The notes: generated by a model from the sequence alone, not told the origin. Shown: positions 41,871 to 51,033, counted from the first letter of the stretch. The stretch is 64,000 bases of DNA from Thioalkalivibrio sp. ALJ16 (GCF_000377345.1 NZ_KB898038.1:1-64000); one strand, 5' to 3'. Translations and numbers: made by a program.

Positions 41871-42839
41871 GTGAACCGCGACGCGCCCCAGCCCCCAGAC
41901 GCTCCCCCAGCCGCCCCCGAGGACCGCCCGCCGGATACCCCCGGCACGGGCCACACATTGTGGTTCACCCGGCGCGAAGACCGGGTCTGCGGTCCCTATC
42001 CCGAAGCGGCGATCGGCCGTTTCCTGATCCTTGGCCGGCTGCGCCCGGATGACTCGGTCAGCCGCGACCAGGAGACTTGGTGGCGGATCGCCCAGTGCCC
42101 TCAATTGATCCCGGAGGAACTGCACAACGCGCATAGCCCGGAGGGGCGCGAACGCCTGGATCAGGCCCGGCTGCGCGAGGACGAGCGCCTGCGCGAGCGT
42201 CGCCACGGCAACCCGCCGGCAGAGATCCTGGAACGCCGCAAGGGCGACCGCCGCTGCCCCGAATCGCCGGAAGCCCTCAGCCACCGCCAGCAGTGGCGCG
42301 AGATCCTGGAACGTCCGCCCGCGCCCTGGAGCGCCTGGCTGCGCGGCCCGCGGCCGTGGCTGGCCGGCGGCATCCTCGTGACCGTGGCGGCCGTACTGCT
42401 GATCAGCTTTGCCCTGCGCTTCGAACGCGAACCGGCGCCCGACTGCACCCAGCCCGCGGCCCCGGGAGTCAACTGGAACTACTGCGATCAGGCTGGTGCC
42501 GACCTGCGCGGCATCGATCTGAGCGGGGCCTCGCTGCACAGCACCCGCCTGGCCGGCGCACGCCTACGGGGCGCGCGGCTGTCCGGAGCAGACCTGCGCT
42601 TTGCCGACCTTACGCTGGCCGGGCTGGAACGGGCCGAACTCGACGGCGCCAACCTGACCGGCGCCGACCTGATCCGGGCAAACCTCGCCGGCGCCCGTCT
42701 GGAAGACGCCGATCTCTCCCATGCCAACCTGAGCGGTGCCAACCTGACCGATGCGCGGCTGGACGGCGCCCGGCTGCGCCACAGCATCTGGGTCGATGGT
42801 CGGCGCTGCGCACGCGACTCGGTGGGCACCTGCGACTGA
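41871..42839 (+). CDS. GYF-like domain, membrane helix and pentapeptide-repeat protein
   Basis: 322 residues, GTG start. Residues 28-85 resemble a GYF_2 (DUF4339) module (LWFTRREDRVCGPYPEAAIGRFLILGRLRPDDSVSRDQETWWRIAQ). A charged ERRKGDRR segment follows, then one membrane helix (170-187). The C-terminal 110 residues hold about 15 pentapeptide units of the A-D/N-L-x-G type (GADLRGIDLSGASL; GANLTGADLIRANLAGA), expected to form a right-handed beta-helix in the periplasm. Binding partner unknown. Confidence 0.82.
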   Translation: MNRDAPQPPDAPPAAPEDRPPDTPGTGHTLWFTRREDRVCGPYPEAAIGRFLILGRLRPDDSVSRDQETWWRIAQCPQLIPEELHNAHSPEGRERLDQARLREDERLRERRHGNPPAEILERRKGDRRCPESPEALSHRQQWREILERPPAPWSAWLRGPRPWLAGGILVTVAAVLLISFALRFEREPAPDCTQPAAPGVNWNYCDQAGADLRGIDLSGASLHSTRLAGARLRGARLSGADLRFADLTLAGLERAELDGANLTGADLIRANLAGARLEDADLSHANLSGANLTDARLDGARLRHSIWVDGRRCARDSVGTCD

Positions 42840-42860
42840 ACCCCGCATGCCGTGCGCGAA

Positions 42861-43097
42861 TCAGTCACCGCCGCGGTCTTCCGGCTCCAGTTCGATACCC
42901 AGCGCCGCGGCCTGCTCGGCCCAGTAAGGCTCCGCCGCGCAGGAACAGCAGTCGCACCAGACCGCGACCCCTGCATGCATGCTGAGGCGGCTGAACGGCG
43001 TTGCCACAGGGCCCGCATTCACTGGGCCCGCCTCCACGGATGGCGGGGTCGATGCGCGCCGAACCGCTTCGGACTTCCTGCTCAATCGAAAGCTCAT
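42861..43097 (-). CDS. small Cys-rich protein of the SCxAEPYW family
   Basis: 78 residues. The C-terminal half carries WCDCCSCAAEPYWAEQAAALGIELEPED. The segment SCxAEPYWxExAxxLG recurs in the small protein at 48473-48664 ([16 protein letters not shown]), so these are related. A strong GGGAGGGGAG site precedes the ATG at 43097. No signal or membrane helix. CxC and CC cysteines could bind metal. Function unknown. Confidence 0.7.
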   Translation of the reverse strand: MSFRLSRKSEAVRRASTPPSVEAGPVNAGPVATPFSRLSMHAGVAVWCDCCSCAAEPYWAEQAAALGIELEPEDRGGD

Positions 43098-43237
43098 GTG
43101 CCTCTCCCCTCCCGTGCCGCGGGCGCCCGGCGCAGATCCCTGACAGGCCCCCATTTTTAAGAATAGACCGAGCCTGCGTCTGTGCAGGCCGACCACGGGC
43201 CCCTACAATCCCAGTCTCGCCTCTAGCCCCGGCCACC

Positions 43238-44794
43238 ATGCTCACCCGACGCGACAAGGTCCTGCTATCGGTCTCCGCCGCCGTGCTGATGGGCATCCTC
43301 CTGCCCCTGGCCGCCCTCGCGTGGTTCCTGTGGCAGGAATCGGTCGCCGCCGAGGAAGAACGCCTGGCGGAACTGGCGCAGCGCCTGGGCGAACAGACCG
43401 AGGGTGCGCTGGTCGACGCCCGCGAACTGCTGGACCGGCTGAACCGACTGGAGCTCGAACCCTGCTCGCCGGAACACCTGGAACACCTGCAGGATGCCGC
43501 GATGGCCCGCCCTTATGTGCGCGCCATTGGCTACTGGCGCGCGGCCGAGCGCGAGTGCGGGGCCGGCTTCGTGCAGGGGGAGGCGTTGACCCCACCGCGC
43601 GCCAGCCGTATCTACGACACCGGCGTGGTCGCCTGGTGGCCCGGGCCCGACACCGCGGTGGGCGGCGTGGAGCTGTTCCTGATGCGCTTTGGCCAGCACG
43701 ACGTCGCGATCGACCCGCGCCTGCTGATGTCCCCGGGTATGCTGGAGGATCAGCAAGTAGGCCTTTGGGTGGAGGGGCTGGCCATGAACCGCCACCCGCA
43801 CGACTCCGAGCTGCCCGACCCCGAGGCCACTCCCCCCGGCCTCAGTGTGGACCGGGCGCAAGCCCGTATTGTTAGCCGATTCTCGCTCGGCACCCTGTTC
43901 CCGATCGATGTGATCGCGGTACAGCCCCTGGCCGCCTTCTGGGATCGCTACCTGCCCACCCTGATCCTGGCCGGAGTCTTCGGGCTGCTGCTGGTGGCCC
44001 TCTGGCTAGTGCTGGTGCTGCGCTATCTGCGACGCCACCTGAGCCTGACCAGCGAACTCCGCGAAGCCATCGCCCGCGACCGCCTGAGCGTCGAATACCA
44101 GCCGATCGTGGACCTTGCCGACGGCCGCTGCCGCGGCGCGGAGGCGCTGGCGCGCTGGCACCGCGAGGACCACGAAACTATTGGCCCGGATGTGTTTGTC
44201 CCGCTGGCGGAGGATACTCACCAGGCCACCGATCTCACGCTCGCCATCCTGCGTACCATTTTGCGCGAACAGGGCGCCACCCTGCGCGCACGCCCGGACC
44301 TCGCGATCAACCTCAACATCACCGGTCAGGATCTGGTCTCGGACCGTTTCGGCGATGCCCTGCGCACCGCCCTGCGCGAAGCGGGCGTGGACCCGCGATC
44401 GATCAGGCTGGAACTGACCGAACGCTCCCTGCTCGACAGCGACGCCGTCCACCGCCGACTGCGGGAATTGCGGCGCCGCGGCCACCGCATCGCGGTCGAC
44501 GATTTCGGGACCGGGTACTCCAGTCTGTCCTACCTCGAGCGCCTCGAACTGGATACACTGAAACTCGACAAATCCTTCTGCGATGCCATCGCCCACGAGA
44601 CCACCACCAGTCCGGTCATTGGCCACGTGATCGAGATGGGCCGTGCCCTGGGCCTGCACATCGTCGCTGAGGGCATCGAATCGGAGCACCAGGTCGAATG
44701 GCTGCGCCGCCAGGGCGTGGACGGCGGGCAGGGCTATCTCTTCAGCCACCCGCTGACCGCCGCAGCCTTCCGTTCCTGGTGCGAGCACCACTGA
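43238..44794 (+). CDS. CSS-motif EAL phosphodiesterase
   Basis: 518 residues. Helix 1 (10-30), a periplasmic CSS-type domain whose paired cysteines (EPCSPEHLEHLQ and ERECGAGF) can form a redox-sensitive disulfide, helix 2 (about 245-268), then a cytoplasmic EAL domain with intact residues (VEYQPIVDLADGRCRGAEALARW, NLNITGQDL, ELTERSLLDS, AVDDFGTGYSS, LKLDKSF, AEGIES). It should hydrolyse c-di-GMP in response to periplasmic thiol redox state, as in E. coli PdeB/PdeC/PdeD relatives. TACAAT at 43204 may be its -10. The lipoprotein gene begins seven bases later. Confidence 0.9.
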   Translation: MLTRRDKVLLSVSAAVLMGILLPLAALAWFLWQESVAAEEERLAELAQRLGEQTEGALVDARELLDRLNRLELEPCSPEHLEHLQDAAMARPYVRAIGYWRAAERECGAGFVQGEALTPPRASRIYDTGVVAWWPGPDTAVGGVELFLMRFGQHDVAIDPRLLMSPGMLEDQQVGLWVEGLAMNRHPHDSELPDPEATPPGLSVDRAQARIVSRFSLGTLFPIDVIAVQPLAAFWDRYLPTLILAGVFGLLLVALWLVLVLRYLRRHLSLTSELREAIARDRLSVEYQPIVDLADGRCRGAEALARWHREDHETIGPDVFVPLAEDTHQATDLTLAILRTILREQGATLRARPDLAINLNITGQDLVSDRFGDALRTALREAGVDPRSIRLELTERSLLDSDAVHRRLRELRRRGHRIAVDDFGTGYSSLSYLERLELDTLKLDKSFCDAIAHETTTSPVIGHVIEMGRALGLHIVAEGIESEHQVEWLRRQGVDGGQGYLFSHPLTAAAFRSWCEHH

Positions 44795-44801
44795 GGCAAA
44801 C

Positions 44802-45500
44802 ATGCAAGCACCCACAACCTGCCGGCGCCGAACCCGCCATCCCGCAGCGGCCCTACTGCTGACCACGATACTTGGCGGTTGCGCCCTGCTGCCCGTGGAG
44901 GGCGAGCGTCCGAGCACGGACCCGGCCCCCGAGTCCACGGCCACACAGGCCGATGGTGCGGCGGCGGAAGCAGACGACGCCCAGGCCGGCGATGCGCGTA
45001 CGCAGGAGCTGCAGATTGCCCACTCGGAAACGGCCGAGCAGGAGCGCATCACCGCGTTGCTTGCGCACGGCCACGAGCCCCTTGAAGCCGACCGCCTCGG
45101 CTACTACATGGACGTTCTCGGCGCGCGCCTTCGCCAGGAACTGGCGGGCCTCCCGGTCGCGATCGAGCACCGCGACCGCGGCATCCGCCTCGCCCTGTCC
45201 GCGGCCGCCAGCGCGGACGACCAGGGGCAGGCCCTGACCGTGATCGGCCGCCTGCTGGATGAATTCCGCGCCAGTCTCGTCACCGTAACCGCCCTGGGAC
45301 CGGCTGCCAGCACCACGGCCAGCTCTCAGGCGGACCCGAAGGCGCGCGCCCTGGCCGCCGGCCACGCGCTGGCACAGACCGGCATCGGCGCGGAGCGCCT
45401 GGTACTGCGCAGCCGTCCACAACCCGCTGCCGCGGGCACGAGTTCGTCCGAGGCGGCCTCGCAGCTCGAACTCCTGATCCAGCCCCTCGCCACGAGTTGA
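44802..45500 (+). CDS. lipoprotein with OmpA-like C-terminal domain
   Basis: 232 residues. A lipobox LGGC gives Cys27. An acidic linker and a helix (EQERITALLAHGHEPLEADRLGYYMDVLG) precede a C-terminal region (VAIEHRDRGIRLALSAA...ALTVIGRLLDEFRASLVTVTALG...ALAAGHALAQTGIGAERLVLRS) with the strand-helix order of OmpA-like peptidoglycan-binding domains, though divergent. It starts seven bases after the CSS-EAL gene, so the two are probably an operon; the lipoprotein may modulate the CSS sensor. Confidence 0.72.
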   Translation: MQAPTTCRRRTRHPAAALLLTTILGGCALLPVEGERPSTDPAPESTATQADGAAAEADDAQAGDARTQELQIAHSETAEQERITALLAHGHEPLEADRLGYYMDVLGARLRQELAGLPVAIEHRDRGIRLALSAAASADDQGQALTVIGRLLDEFRASLVTVTALGPAASTTASSQADPKARALAAGHALAQTGIGAERLVLRSRPQPAAAGTSSSEAASQLELLIQPLATS

Positions 45501-45566
45501 ACCACCACCCGCCGCAACCAGAGGCGCACCCGCTGGCTCACAGCCCGGAACCGGAAGAACCCGACC

Positions 45567-46568
45567 ATGACCCACCCCACAACCCTGCCGCCCACCACCG
45601 GCATATCGGACCAGCACACTGGCAACCCCGGCGGGGACGAACCCGACAGCGCGTTCTACCGCACCCTGCTCGAATCGACCCGCGCTATCCCCTGGAAGAT
45701 CGACTGGGCCACCATGCGCTTTGCCTACATCGGCCCCCAGATCGAGGCCCTGCTGGGCTGGACCCCCGAGAGCTGGGTCAGTATCGACGACTGGGTGGAA
45801 CGCATGCACCCGGAAGACCGCGAAACGGTGGTCAATTTCTGCGTGAAACAGTCACAGTCGGGCATCGACCACGAAGCCGACTATCGCGCACTGACCCGCG
45901 ATGGCCACTACGTATGGATCCGCGACGTTGTCCACGTGCTGCGCAAGGACGGCGAAGTCGAGGCCCTGATTGGGTTCATGTTCGACATCAGCGAACGCAA
46001 GCTTCAGGAAGAAGAGCTACTGCGCCTGCAACGCGAGCTGGAAGCGCTTTCCTACCATGACGCCCTGACCGGAATTGCCAATCGACGCCAGTTCGACCTG
46101 GCGCTGGAACGCGAGTGGGCACATTCCCGCCGTGACCAGCGTTCGCTCGCCCTGATCATGCTCGATATCGACCACTTCAAGGAATACAACGACCGCTACG
46201 GCCATCCGGCCGGCGATGCCTGTCTGCAGCAGATCGCGGCCTGTCTGGGAGAGGTCACCCAGCGCGAGCAGGACCTGCTGGCGCGACTGGGGGGCGAGGA
46301 ATTCGTCCTCCTCCTGCCGGATACCGACCTCGATGCCGCCCATGATCTGGCTGCGGACTGCCTGCGACGCATCCGTGACGCCGCAATCCCGCACGCCAGT
46401 TCGCCGCTGGCCACCCATCTCACCGCCAGCGCCGGCGTGGCCAGCGTCGTGCCCGCAATGGACGATGCCCCCGTCCGGCTCATGGAGGTGGCCGACCGCG
46501 CGCTGTACCAGGCCAAGCGCAGCGGCCGCGACCGCACGGCCATCGCCCCCACACCACCACCCGCGTAG
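45567..46568 (+). CDS. PAS-GGDEF diguanylate cyclase
   Basis: 333 residues, cytoplasmic. PAS domain at 30-150 (FAYIGPQIEALLGWTPESWVSIDDWVERMHPEDRETV...FMFDISERK). GGDEF domain at 165-325 with active LLARLGGEEFVLLLPDTD and an inhibitory REQD five residues earlier; YHDALTGIANRRQFD at its start. It makes c-di-GMP under control of a PAS ligand and product inhibition. GGAAG precedes the ATG. An EAL fragment lies 140 bp downstream. Confidence 0.93.
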   Translation: MTHPTTLPPTTGISDQHTGNPGGDEPDSAFYRTLLESTRAIPWKIDWATMRFAYIGPQIEALLGWTPESWVSIDDWVERMHPEDRETVVNFCVKQSQSGIDHEADYRALTRDGHYVWIRDVVHVLRKDGEVEALIGFMFDISERKLQEEELLRLQRELEALSYHDALTGIANRRQFDLALEREWAHSRRDQRSLALIMLDIDHFKEYNDRYGHPAGDACLQQIAACLGEVTQREQDLLARLGGEEFVLLLPDTDLDAAHDLAADCLRRIRDAAIPHASSPLATHLTASAGVASVVPAMDDAPVRLMEVADRALYQAKRSGRDRTAIAPTPPPA

Positions 46569-46709
46569 CCGTACGCCGCTCGCCCACTAAAGCCCCGCCG
46601 CAGGGAGAATCCCGCCAGGCAGCCGCGCATGCCGGCGGCCCGCGTTTGCGCCACCCCAGGCACGGTGCGCGACTCGAGGAGCGGGGAACGGACGCCCACA
46701 GCAGAACGC

Positions 46710-46961
46710 TGCTTTGCGAGCGATCTCGATACCAGCGCCGCCGCGATCGCCCGCACCATCCTCAACCTGGCCGACAACCTGGGGCTCAAGTCCGTGGCCA
46801 AAGGGGTGGAAACGGAGGCCCAGAAGGCCTTCCTGCAGGACAACGGCTGTCACACCCTGCAGGGGTTCCTGTTTGCCCAACCGCAACCCGCCGACCAGTG
46901 CGAGGCCCTGCTGGAACAGGGCATGGACATCCCGTGGGCGCGGCCTGCCGAGCATGCCTGA
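46710..46961 (+). pseudogene. decayed EAL domain remnant (C-terminal end)
   Basis: In frame it reads FASDLDTSAAAIARTILNL, ADNLGLKSVAKGVETEAQK, FLQDNGCHTLQGFLFAQPQP: the last 80 residues of an EAL domain. The catalytic AEGVE has become AKGVE and all upstream catalytic parts are missing, so it cannot be active. The frame is open back to 46629 but the preceding residues do not resemble the domain. The rest of 46569-47151 shows no gene. Confidence 0.8.
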
Positions 46962-47151
46962 ACCGCACAGGTTCGGAAAATGGTCCGCACACCCGCGCTC
47001 CGGCAACACACGCACCGACTGCGCGGACGTCCGGCACGCCCCGACCGCAGGCACTACCATCGGTCTCATGCACCCGGAAAACGCCACTGACTGCACGCCC
47101 GCGCGCTCGACTCGCTTCTGCGTGCCGACCCAACCCGACGCCCGCGCGGCC

Positions 47152-47508
47152 ATGATGCCGCGCTCGCGCCCTGCCAGGACGGGCGCGCGTGTGCGCACAG
47201 GCATCATCATACTGTCCGGGGCCCTGCTGGCGGCCGGCTGCAGTGCGTTCCCCCTCACGGTCGATGCGCCACGCGAAGTGCCCTACATCTGCGCCTACGG
47301 CCCCGAGCTGATCGCGAGCTTCGAGGACGACCGGGTGGAACTCGCCTTCAACGGGGCGCGGGCACGACTGCAGGCCACCGAGGTGGCCTATGGCGAACGC
47401 TACGCCAGTCCCGGCGGGGACGTCGCCTTCTGGACCCGCGGCGATGCCGCCATGCTCGAGATGGCCGGCGTGTTCTGGAGCTGCCGCGCCCTGCCCCCGC
47501 GCCGATGA
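47152..47508 (+). CDS. MliC-type lysozyme-inhibitor lipoprotein
   Basis: 118 residues. A lipobox LAAGC gives Cys28. The MliC pattern follows: [44 protein letters not shown] and [19 protein letters not shown] with the terminal Cys pairing the first. MliC/PliC proteins inhibit c-type lysozyme in the periplasm or outer membrane. Start 47152 or 47155. Its stop overlaps the next gene by ATGA. Confidence 0.75.
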   Translation: MMPRSRPARTGARVRTGIIILSGALLAAGCSAFPLTVDAPREVPYICAYGPELIASFEDDRVELAFNGARARLQATEVAYGERYASPGGDVAFWTRGDAAMLEMAGVFWSCRALPPRR

Positions 47509-48554
47509 GCACCCGCACCACGGACTTTGTCCGGCGGGCCACCGGTGCCCGCCAGGCGGAACCCGAGCAGGTGATCCAGACCCTGTGGAGCAGCTACGGG
47601 GAGATCGTCCGCTACCGGCTGCAAGGGGCCGACCGGCCGACAGTCATCCTCAAGCACGTGGTCTTTCCCGACGCGATGGATCATCCGCGGGGCTGGAGCA
47701 ACGACCGCTCGCATCAGCGCAAGGTTCGCTCCTACCAGGTGGAGATGGCCTGGTATCGCGACTGGGCCAGCCTCTGCAACCCCGTTAGTCGTGTGCCCCA
47801 CTGCCTGGCCACCAGGACCATCGGCGACGAGCACCTGCTCCTGCTGGAAGACCTCGACGCCGCCGGCTTTGCGCGGCGCAAGGAACACCTGACCCGCGCC
47901 GAGGCGCAGCACTGCCTGCACTGGCTGGCCCGCTTCCACGCGCGCTTTTTGGGACAGGCCCCGAAGGGGTTGTGGCCCGAGGGCAGTTACTGGCACCTGG
48001 CCACGCGCCCGGACGAATGGGCCGCCATCGAGGACCCGGCGATTCGCGCCGCGGCCCCCGCGCTGGACGCCGCCCTGACCAGTGCCCACCACCGCACCCT
48101 CGTCCATGGCGACGCCAAAGTCGCGAACTTCTGCTTCACGCCCGGGGCCGACGCGGTCGCCGCCGTCGATTTCCAGTACGCAGGCGGTGGCTGCGGGATG
48201 CGCGACGTGGCCTATTTCCTCGGGAGCTGCCTGGACGAACGGGAACAGGAGGCCTGGGAGGCCGAACTGCTGGATGTCTATTTCGCCGCGCTGGGCGAGG
48301 CCCTGCACGCGGAAGGCAAGAGAGACGCGGCCGGGGCCGTCGAGCGCGAGTGGCGCGCGCTATTCCCGGTGGCCCAGGCCGACTTCTACCGCTTCCTGGT
48401 CGGCTGGATGCCGGGCCACTGGAAGATCCACGACTACAGCCGGCGCACGGCGCTCGGGGTGATTCACCGCATTCAGGAAGAAGGCGGGTCCGGCACGGGC
48501 CCAGAATCCATCCCGGGGTCCATCCCCAGCTCCTCCGCCACTTCCAGCCAGTAG
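47505..48554 (+). CDS. ecdysteroid/choline-kinase-like phosphotransferase
   Basis: 349 residues, aminoglycoside-phosphotransferase fold. An ATP lysine in [11 protein letters not shown], catalytic loop [13 protein letters not shown], and metal loop [21 protein letters not shown] correspond to the EcKinase-like group (HGD.., VDFQ). The acceptor is unknown. The start overlaps the MliC stop (ATGA). The last 27 codons (low-complexity [18 protein letters not shown]) run antisense through the small gene 48473-48664. Confidence 0.83.
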   Translation: MSTRTTDFVRRATGARQAEPEQVIQTLWSSYGEIVRYRLQGADRPTVILKHVVFPDAMDHPRGWSNDRSHQRKVRSYQVEMAWYRDWASLCNPVSRVPHCLATRTIGDEHLLLLEDLDAAGFARRKEHLTRAEAQHCLHWLARFHARFLGQAPKGLWPEGSYWHLATRPDEWAAIEDPAIRAAAPALDAALTSAHHRTLVHGDAKVANFCFTPGADAVAAVDFQYAGGGCGMRDVAYFLGSCLDEREQEAWEAELLDVYFAALGEALHAEGKRDAAGAVEREWRALFPVAQADFYRFLVGWMPGHWKIHDYSRRTALGVIHRIQEEGGSGTGPESIPGSIPSSSATSSQ

Positions 48555-48664
48555 GGTTCCGCCGAGCAGCTTCCCCAGGCCGCGGTCGTGCCTGCCGGTT
48601 CCGCGTCCGGGGCGGGCGCTTCACTCGCCGATTCGGTGTTGTTCCGGCTCGTTTTGGTCGTCAT
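48473..48664 (-). CDS. small protein of the SCxAEPYW family
   Basis: 63 residues. [22 protein letters not shown] matches the SCAAEPYWAEQAAALGIELEP region of the protein at 42861-43097; the N-terminal halves differ. The ribosome site is weak; an in-frame GTG at 48697 is possible. Its 3' 82 bases overlap the convergent kinase-like gene. The match to the other family member is the main support for coding. Confidence 0.6.
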   Translation of the reverse strand: MTTKTSRNNTESASEAPAPDAEPAGTTAAWGSCSAEPYWLEVAEELGMDPGMDSGPVPDPPSS

Positions 48665-48693
48665 CGGTGAGTTATGGCACGCCCGGGCGCCTA

Positions 48694-49587
48694 TCACGGA
48701 GCGGGGGAGTCGGCCGCGGCCGCGCCCGCCGCGCCGGAAAATCCGGGACCGCGCACATCGTCGGTTGACCAGCCGCGGTTGCTGTCACGCCCGGTAACCC
48801 ACCACTCGTGCACGAACAGACGCAGCGGGCCCCGCACCCGCTCCTCGAAGCGGGTCGGCAGGATGAAGCCCTCGACCTTGGCATACTCCAGGAAGGTCGT
48901 GTCCACATGGGCGCCCTGGGTCGGACCAAAGCCGTTCAGCGTGATGTGCACGCGATAGATCAGATCCGTCTCCGGATGCATCCACATCACGACCTGGTCC
49001 CGGTCGGCCTCGCCAAACCCCGGCTCGAGGGTGGCCAGGACGCGCCGATAGCGCACCCCGCCCTCGCGCCGATCCTCCAGGCGCTCGAACCCCGTTGCCC
49101 GATGCTTCACGAAGCTGGGTCCGTAATGAAACAGCTCGCCGGCATCCGTGGTCATCGCGCTGGCACGAATCCGCTCGGGATCCGTGCTGCGCTCGCCGTC
49201 GTAGTACACCCGAAATACGTCGCCATGGCGGTACACGCTCTTGGTGCCCTCCGGCCCGGTGTAGTGGAGGGCGTACAGATCATCGGCGGGGCGGAAGCGC
49301 TCCTCCCCCACCCCGCGGTAGCCCGCGTCGGCCACCAGTGGCTGGATGCGCTGGATCATGCGCCCCCATTCGCCATCGGTCGCCTGGTTCAGGTCACCGT
49401 CGAACGCGCGCAGATCCCCACCGTGCGCCGCGAGCGCGCGCTGGAACAGAACGTCCGCCGTCAGTCCATCCTCGAACGTCGCGCCGGGACCGGGCTGGGG
49501 AAAGGTCCCGCCACAGCCGGCCAGCAGCACCGCCAGCCCAAGCCACAGAACCGCCCACGAGCCTCCCAAACGTGTTGAGTGCCCCAT
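48694..49587 (-). CDS. hypothetical lipoprotein, lipoprotein-sorting-factor-like fold
   Basis: 297 residues. A lipobox LLAGC (near residue 25) gives a lipidated Cys. The body alternates beta segments with YALHYTGPEGTKSVYRHGDVFRVYYDGERSTDPERIRASAM and WMHPETDLIYRVHITLNGFGPTQGAHVDTTFLEYAKVEGFILPTRFEERV, the pattern of LolA/LolB-like or sorting-type proteins. No function assigned. The ATG at 49587 has an AAGGAG site. Divergent from the chemoreceptor across a TGTAC array. Confidence 0.72.
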   Translation of the reverse strand: MGHSTRLGGSWAVLWLGLAVLLAGCGGTFPQPGPGATFEDGLTADVLFQRALAAHGGDLRAFDGDLNQATDGEWGRMIQRIQPLVADAGYRGVGEERFRPADDLYALHYTGPEGTKSVYRHGDVFRVYYDGERSTDPERIRASAMTTDAGELFHYGPSFVKHRATGFERLEDRREGGVRYRRVLATLEPGFGEADRDQVVMWMHPETDLIYRVHITLNGFGPTQGAHVDTTFLEYAKVEGFILPTRFEERVRGPLRLFVHEWWVTGRDSNRGWSTDDVRGPGFSGAAGAAAADSPAP

Positions 49588-49611
49588 GCCATCGCTCCTT
49601 GCCATAAATAG

Positions 49612-49640
49612 CTGTACTTTTCTTGTACACTCCCTGTACA
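49612..49640. promoter_or_regulatory. triple TGTAC operator-like array
   Basis: TGTAC occurs at 49613-49617, 49624-49628 and 49635-49639, each 11 bases apart, so all face one side of the helix. The whole 29-bp block begins CTGTAC and ends GTACAG. A TTGTAC (49623-49628) with TTCAAT 17 bases later resembles a promoter for the rightward chemoreceptor gene. Likely a binding site between two divergent genes; the regulator is unknown. Confidence 0.55.
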
Positions 49641-49686
49641 GTATTTTCAATGACGCAGGTCGTTCCCTCACCGTCCGGAGTCCACC

Positions 49687-50985
49687 ATGACATCCATCTT
49701 CCCGTCCCGAGCCGCTGCCGCTGCCGACGCGCCCGCCAACCCCGTCGTCGATGCGATTCGCGAGGCGGTCGCCTACATCGAATTCACCCCGCGCGGCCAG
49801 GTCCTCGACGCCAACGAGCGTTTCCTCCAGGCCGTGGGCCACAGCCGCGAGGACGTGATCGGGCAGCACCACCGGATGTTCTGCAGCCCGGAGTACGCCC
49901 GTTCGCTGGAGTACCGCGACTTCTGGCGCCGCCTGGGGGACGGGGAATCGCGCGCCGGCACCTTCCCCCGGGTGACACGCTCGGGCGATACCCTCTGGCT
50001 CGAGGCCACCTATTTTCCCGTGCGCGACGCCCATGGGCGGGTGGAGAAGGTGGCAAAACTGGCCTACGACGTGACCGAACGGCAGGCTCAACTGCGCGAC
50101 CAGGCTGCGGTGTTTACCGCGCTGGACCGGTCCATGGCCGTAATCGAATTCACCCCGGACGGGGTGATCCTCAAGGCGAACGACAACTTCCTCAGGGCCG
50201 TGGGCTATGATCTGGACGCGATCCGCGGCCAGCACCACCGCATGTTCTGTGACGAGGCCTTCTACCGCGATCATCCGGACTTCTGGGAGCGCCTGGCGCA
50301 CGGGCAGTTGATGAGCGGCAAGTTCCGCCGGCTCACGGCGTCCGGTCAGGAGCTGTGGCTGGAGGCCACCTACAACCCGATCTTTGATGAACACGGACGG
50401 GTCGAGAAGGTGATCAAGTTCGCCACGGACATCACCGCCAGCGTGCATACCGCCGAGCGGACCCGCGAAGCGACGGCCGTCGCCCACGAGATGGCGCAGA
50501 AGACTGCGGAACATGCCCGCCGCGGCGCGGATTCGCTGCAACAGAACGCCCGCCATACCGAACAGATCCGCAGCGAGGTCAGCGGCACCCAGGAGGCCGT
50601 GGAACGCCTGAACGCCGAGGCCCGCAACATCGAATCCATCATCGAGACCATCCGCACGGTGGCCGAAACCACCCGGATGCTGTCGCTGAACGCCGCGATC
50701 GAGGCCGCCCGTGCCGGCGAACAGGGGCGCGGCTTTGCCGTGGTCGCCCAGGAGGTGCGCAAGCTTGCCGCCAACACCAGTGAGGCCACCACCCGCATCG
50801 CCGAGGTGATCAACGGCAACCTGGAACGCACCCGCGAGATCGGCGAACGCATCGAGACCGTGCGCGAGATCGCCGAACAGGCCGACGCCCAGGTCCAGAC
50901 CATGCAGGGCATCGTCGACGAGATCCACGACGGCGCCAATCTCGTGGTCGAATCCGTCGCCTCTATCCCCCGCGACGGGCAGTAA
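49687..50985 (+). CDS. soluble PAS-PAS methyl-accepting chemotaxis protein (BdlA/Aer-like)
   Basis: 432 residues with no membrane helix. Two PAS domains, both with the same GQHHRMFC element (about 58-66 and 180-187), a set seen in BdlA-type biofilm dispersal receptors. The signalling hairpin contains [28 protein letters not shown]. It probably senses redox or a small ligand and signals to CheA or to c-di-GMP enzymes. Its promoter region contains the TGTAC array. Confidence 0.88.
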   Translation: MTSIFPSRAAAAADAPANPVVDAIREAVAYIEFTPRGQVLDANERFLQAVGHSREDVIGQHHRMFCSPEYARSLEYRDFWRRLGDGESRAGTFPRVTRSGDTLWLEATYFPVRDAHGRVEKVAKLAYDVTERQAQLRDQAAVFTALDRSMAVIEFTPDGVILKANDNFLRAVGYDLDAIRGQHHRMFCDEAFYRDHPDFWERLAHGQLMSGKFRRLTASGQELWLEATYNPIFDEHGRVEKVIKFATDITASVHTAERTREATAVAHEMAQKTAEHARRGADSLQQNARHTEQIRSEVSGTQEAVERLNAEARNIESIIETIRTVAETTRMLSLNAAIEAARAGEQGRGFAVVAQEVRKLAANTSEATTRIAEVINGNLERTREIGERIETVREIAEQADAQVQTMQGIVDEIHDGANLVVESVASIPRDGQ

Positions 50986-51033
50986 CGCCCTTCCGGTTGC
51001 GCGGGTCGTCTACGCCTGGCGGCTGTCGCGTGC

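Noticed and set aside
49612-49640. CRISPR-like short repeats
   Set aside because: Units are only five bases with six-base gaps; this is an operator-like array, and no CRISPR array exists in the window.
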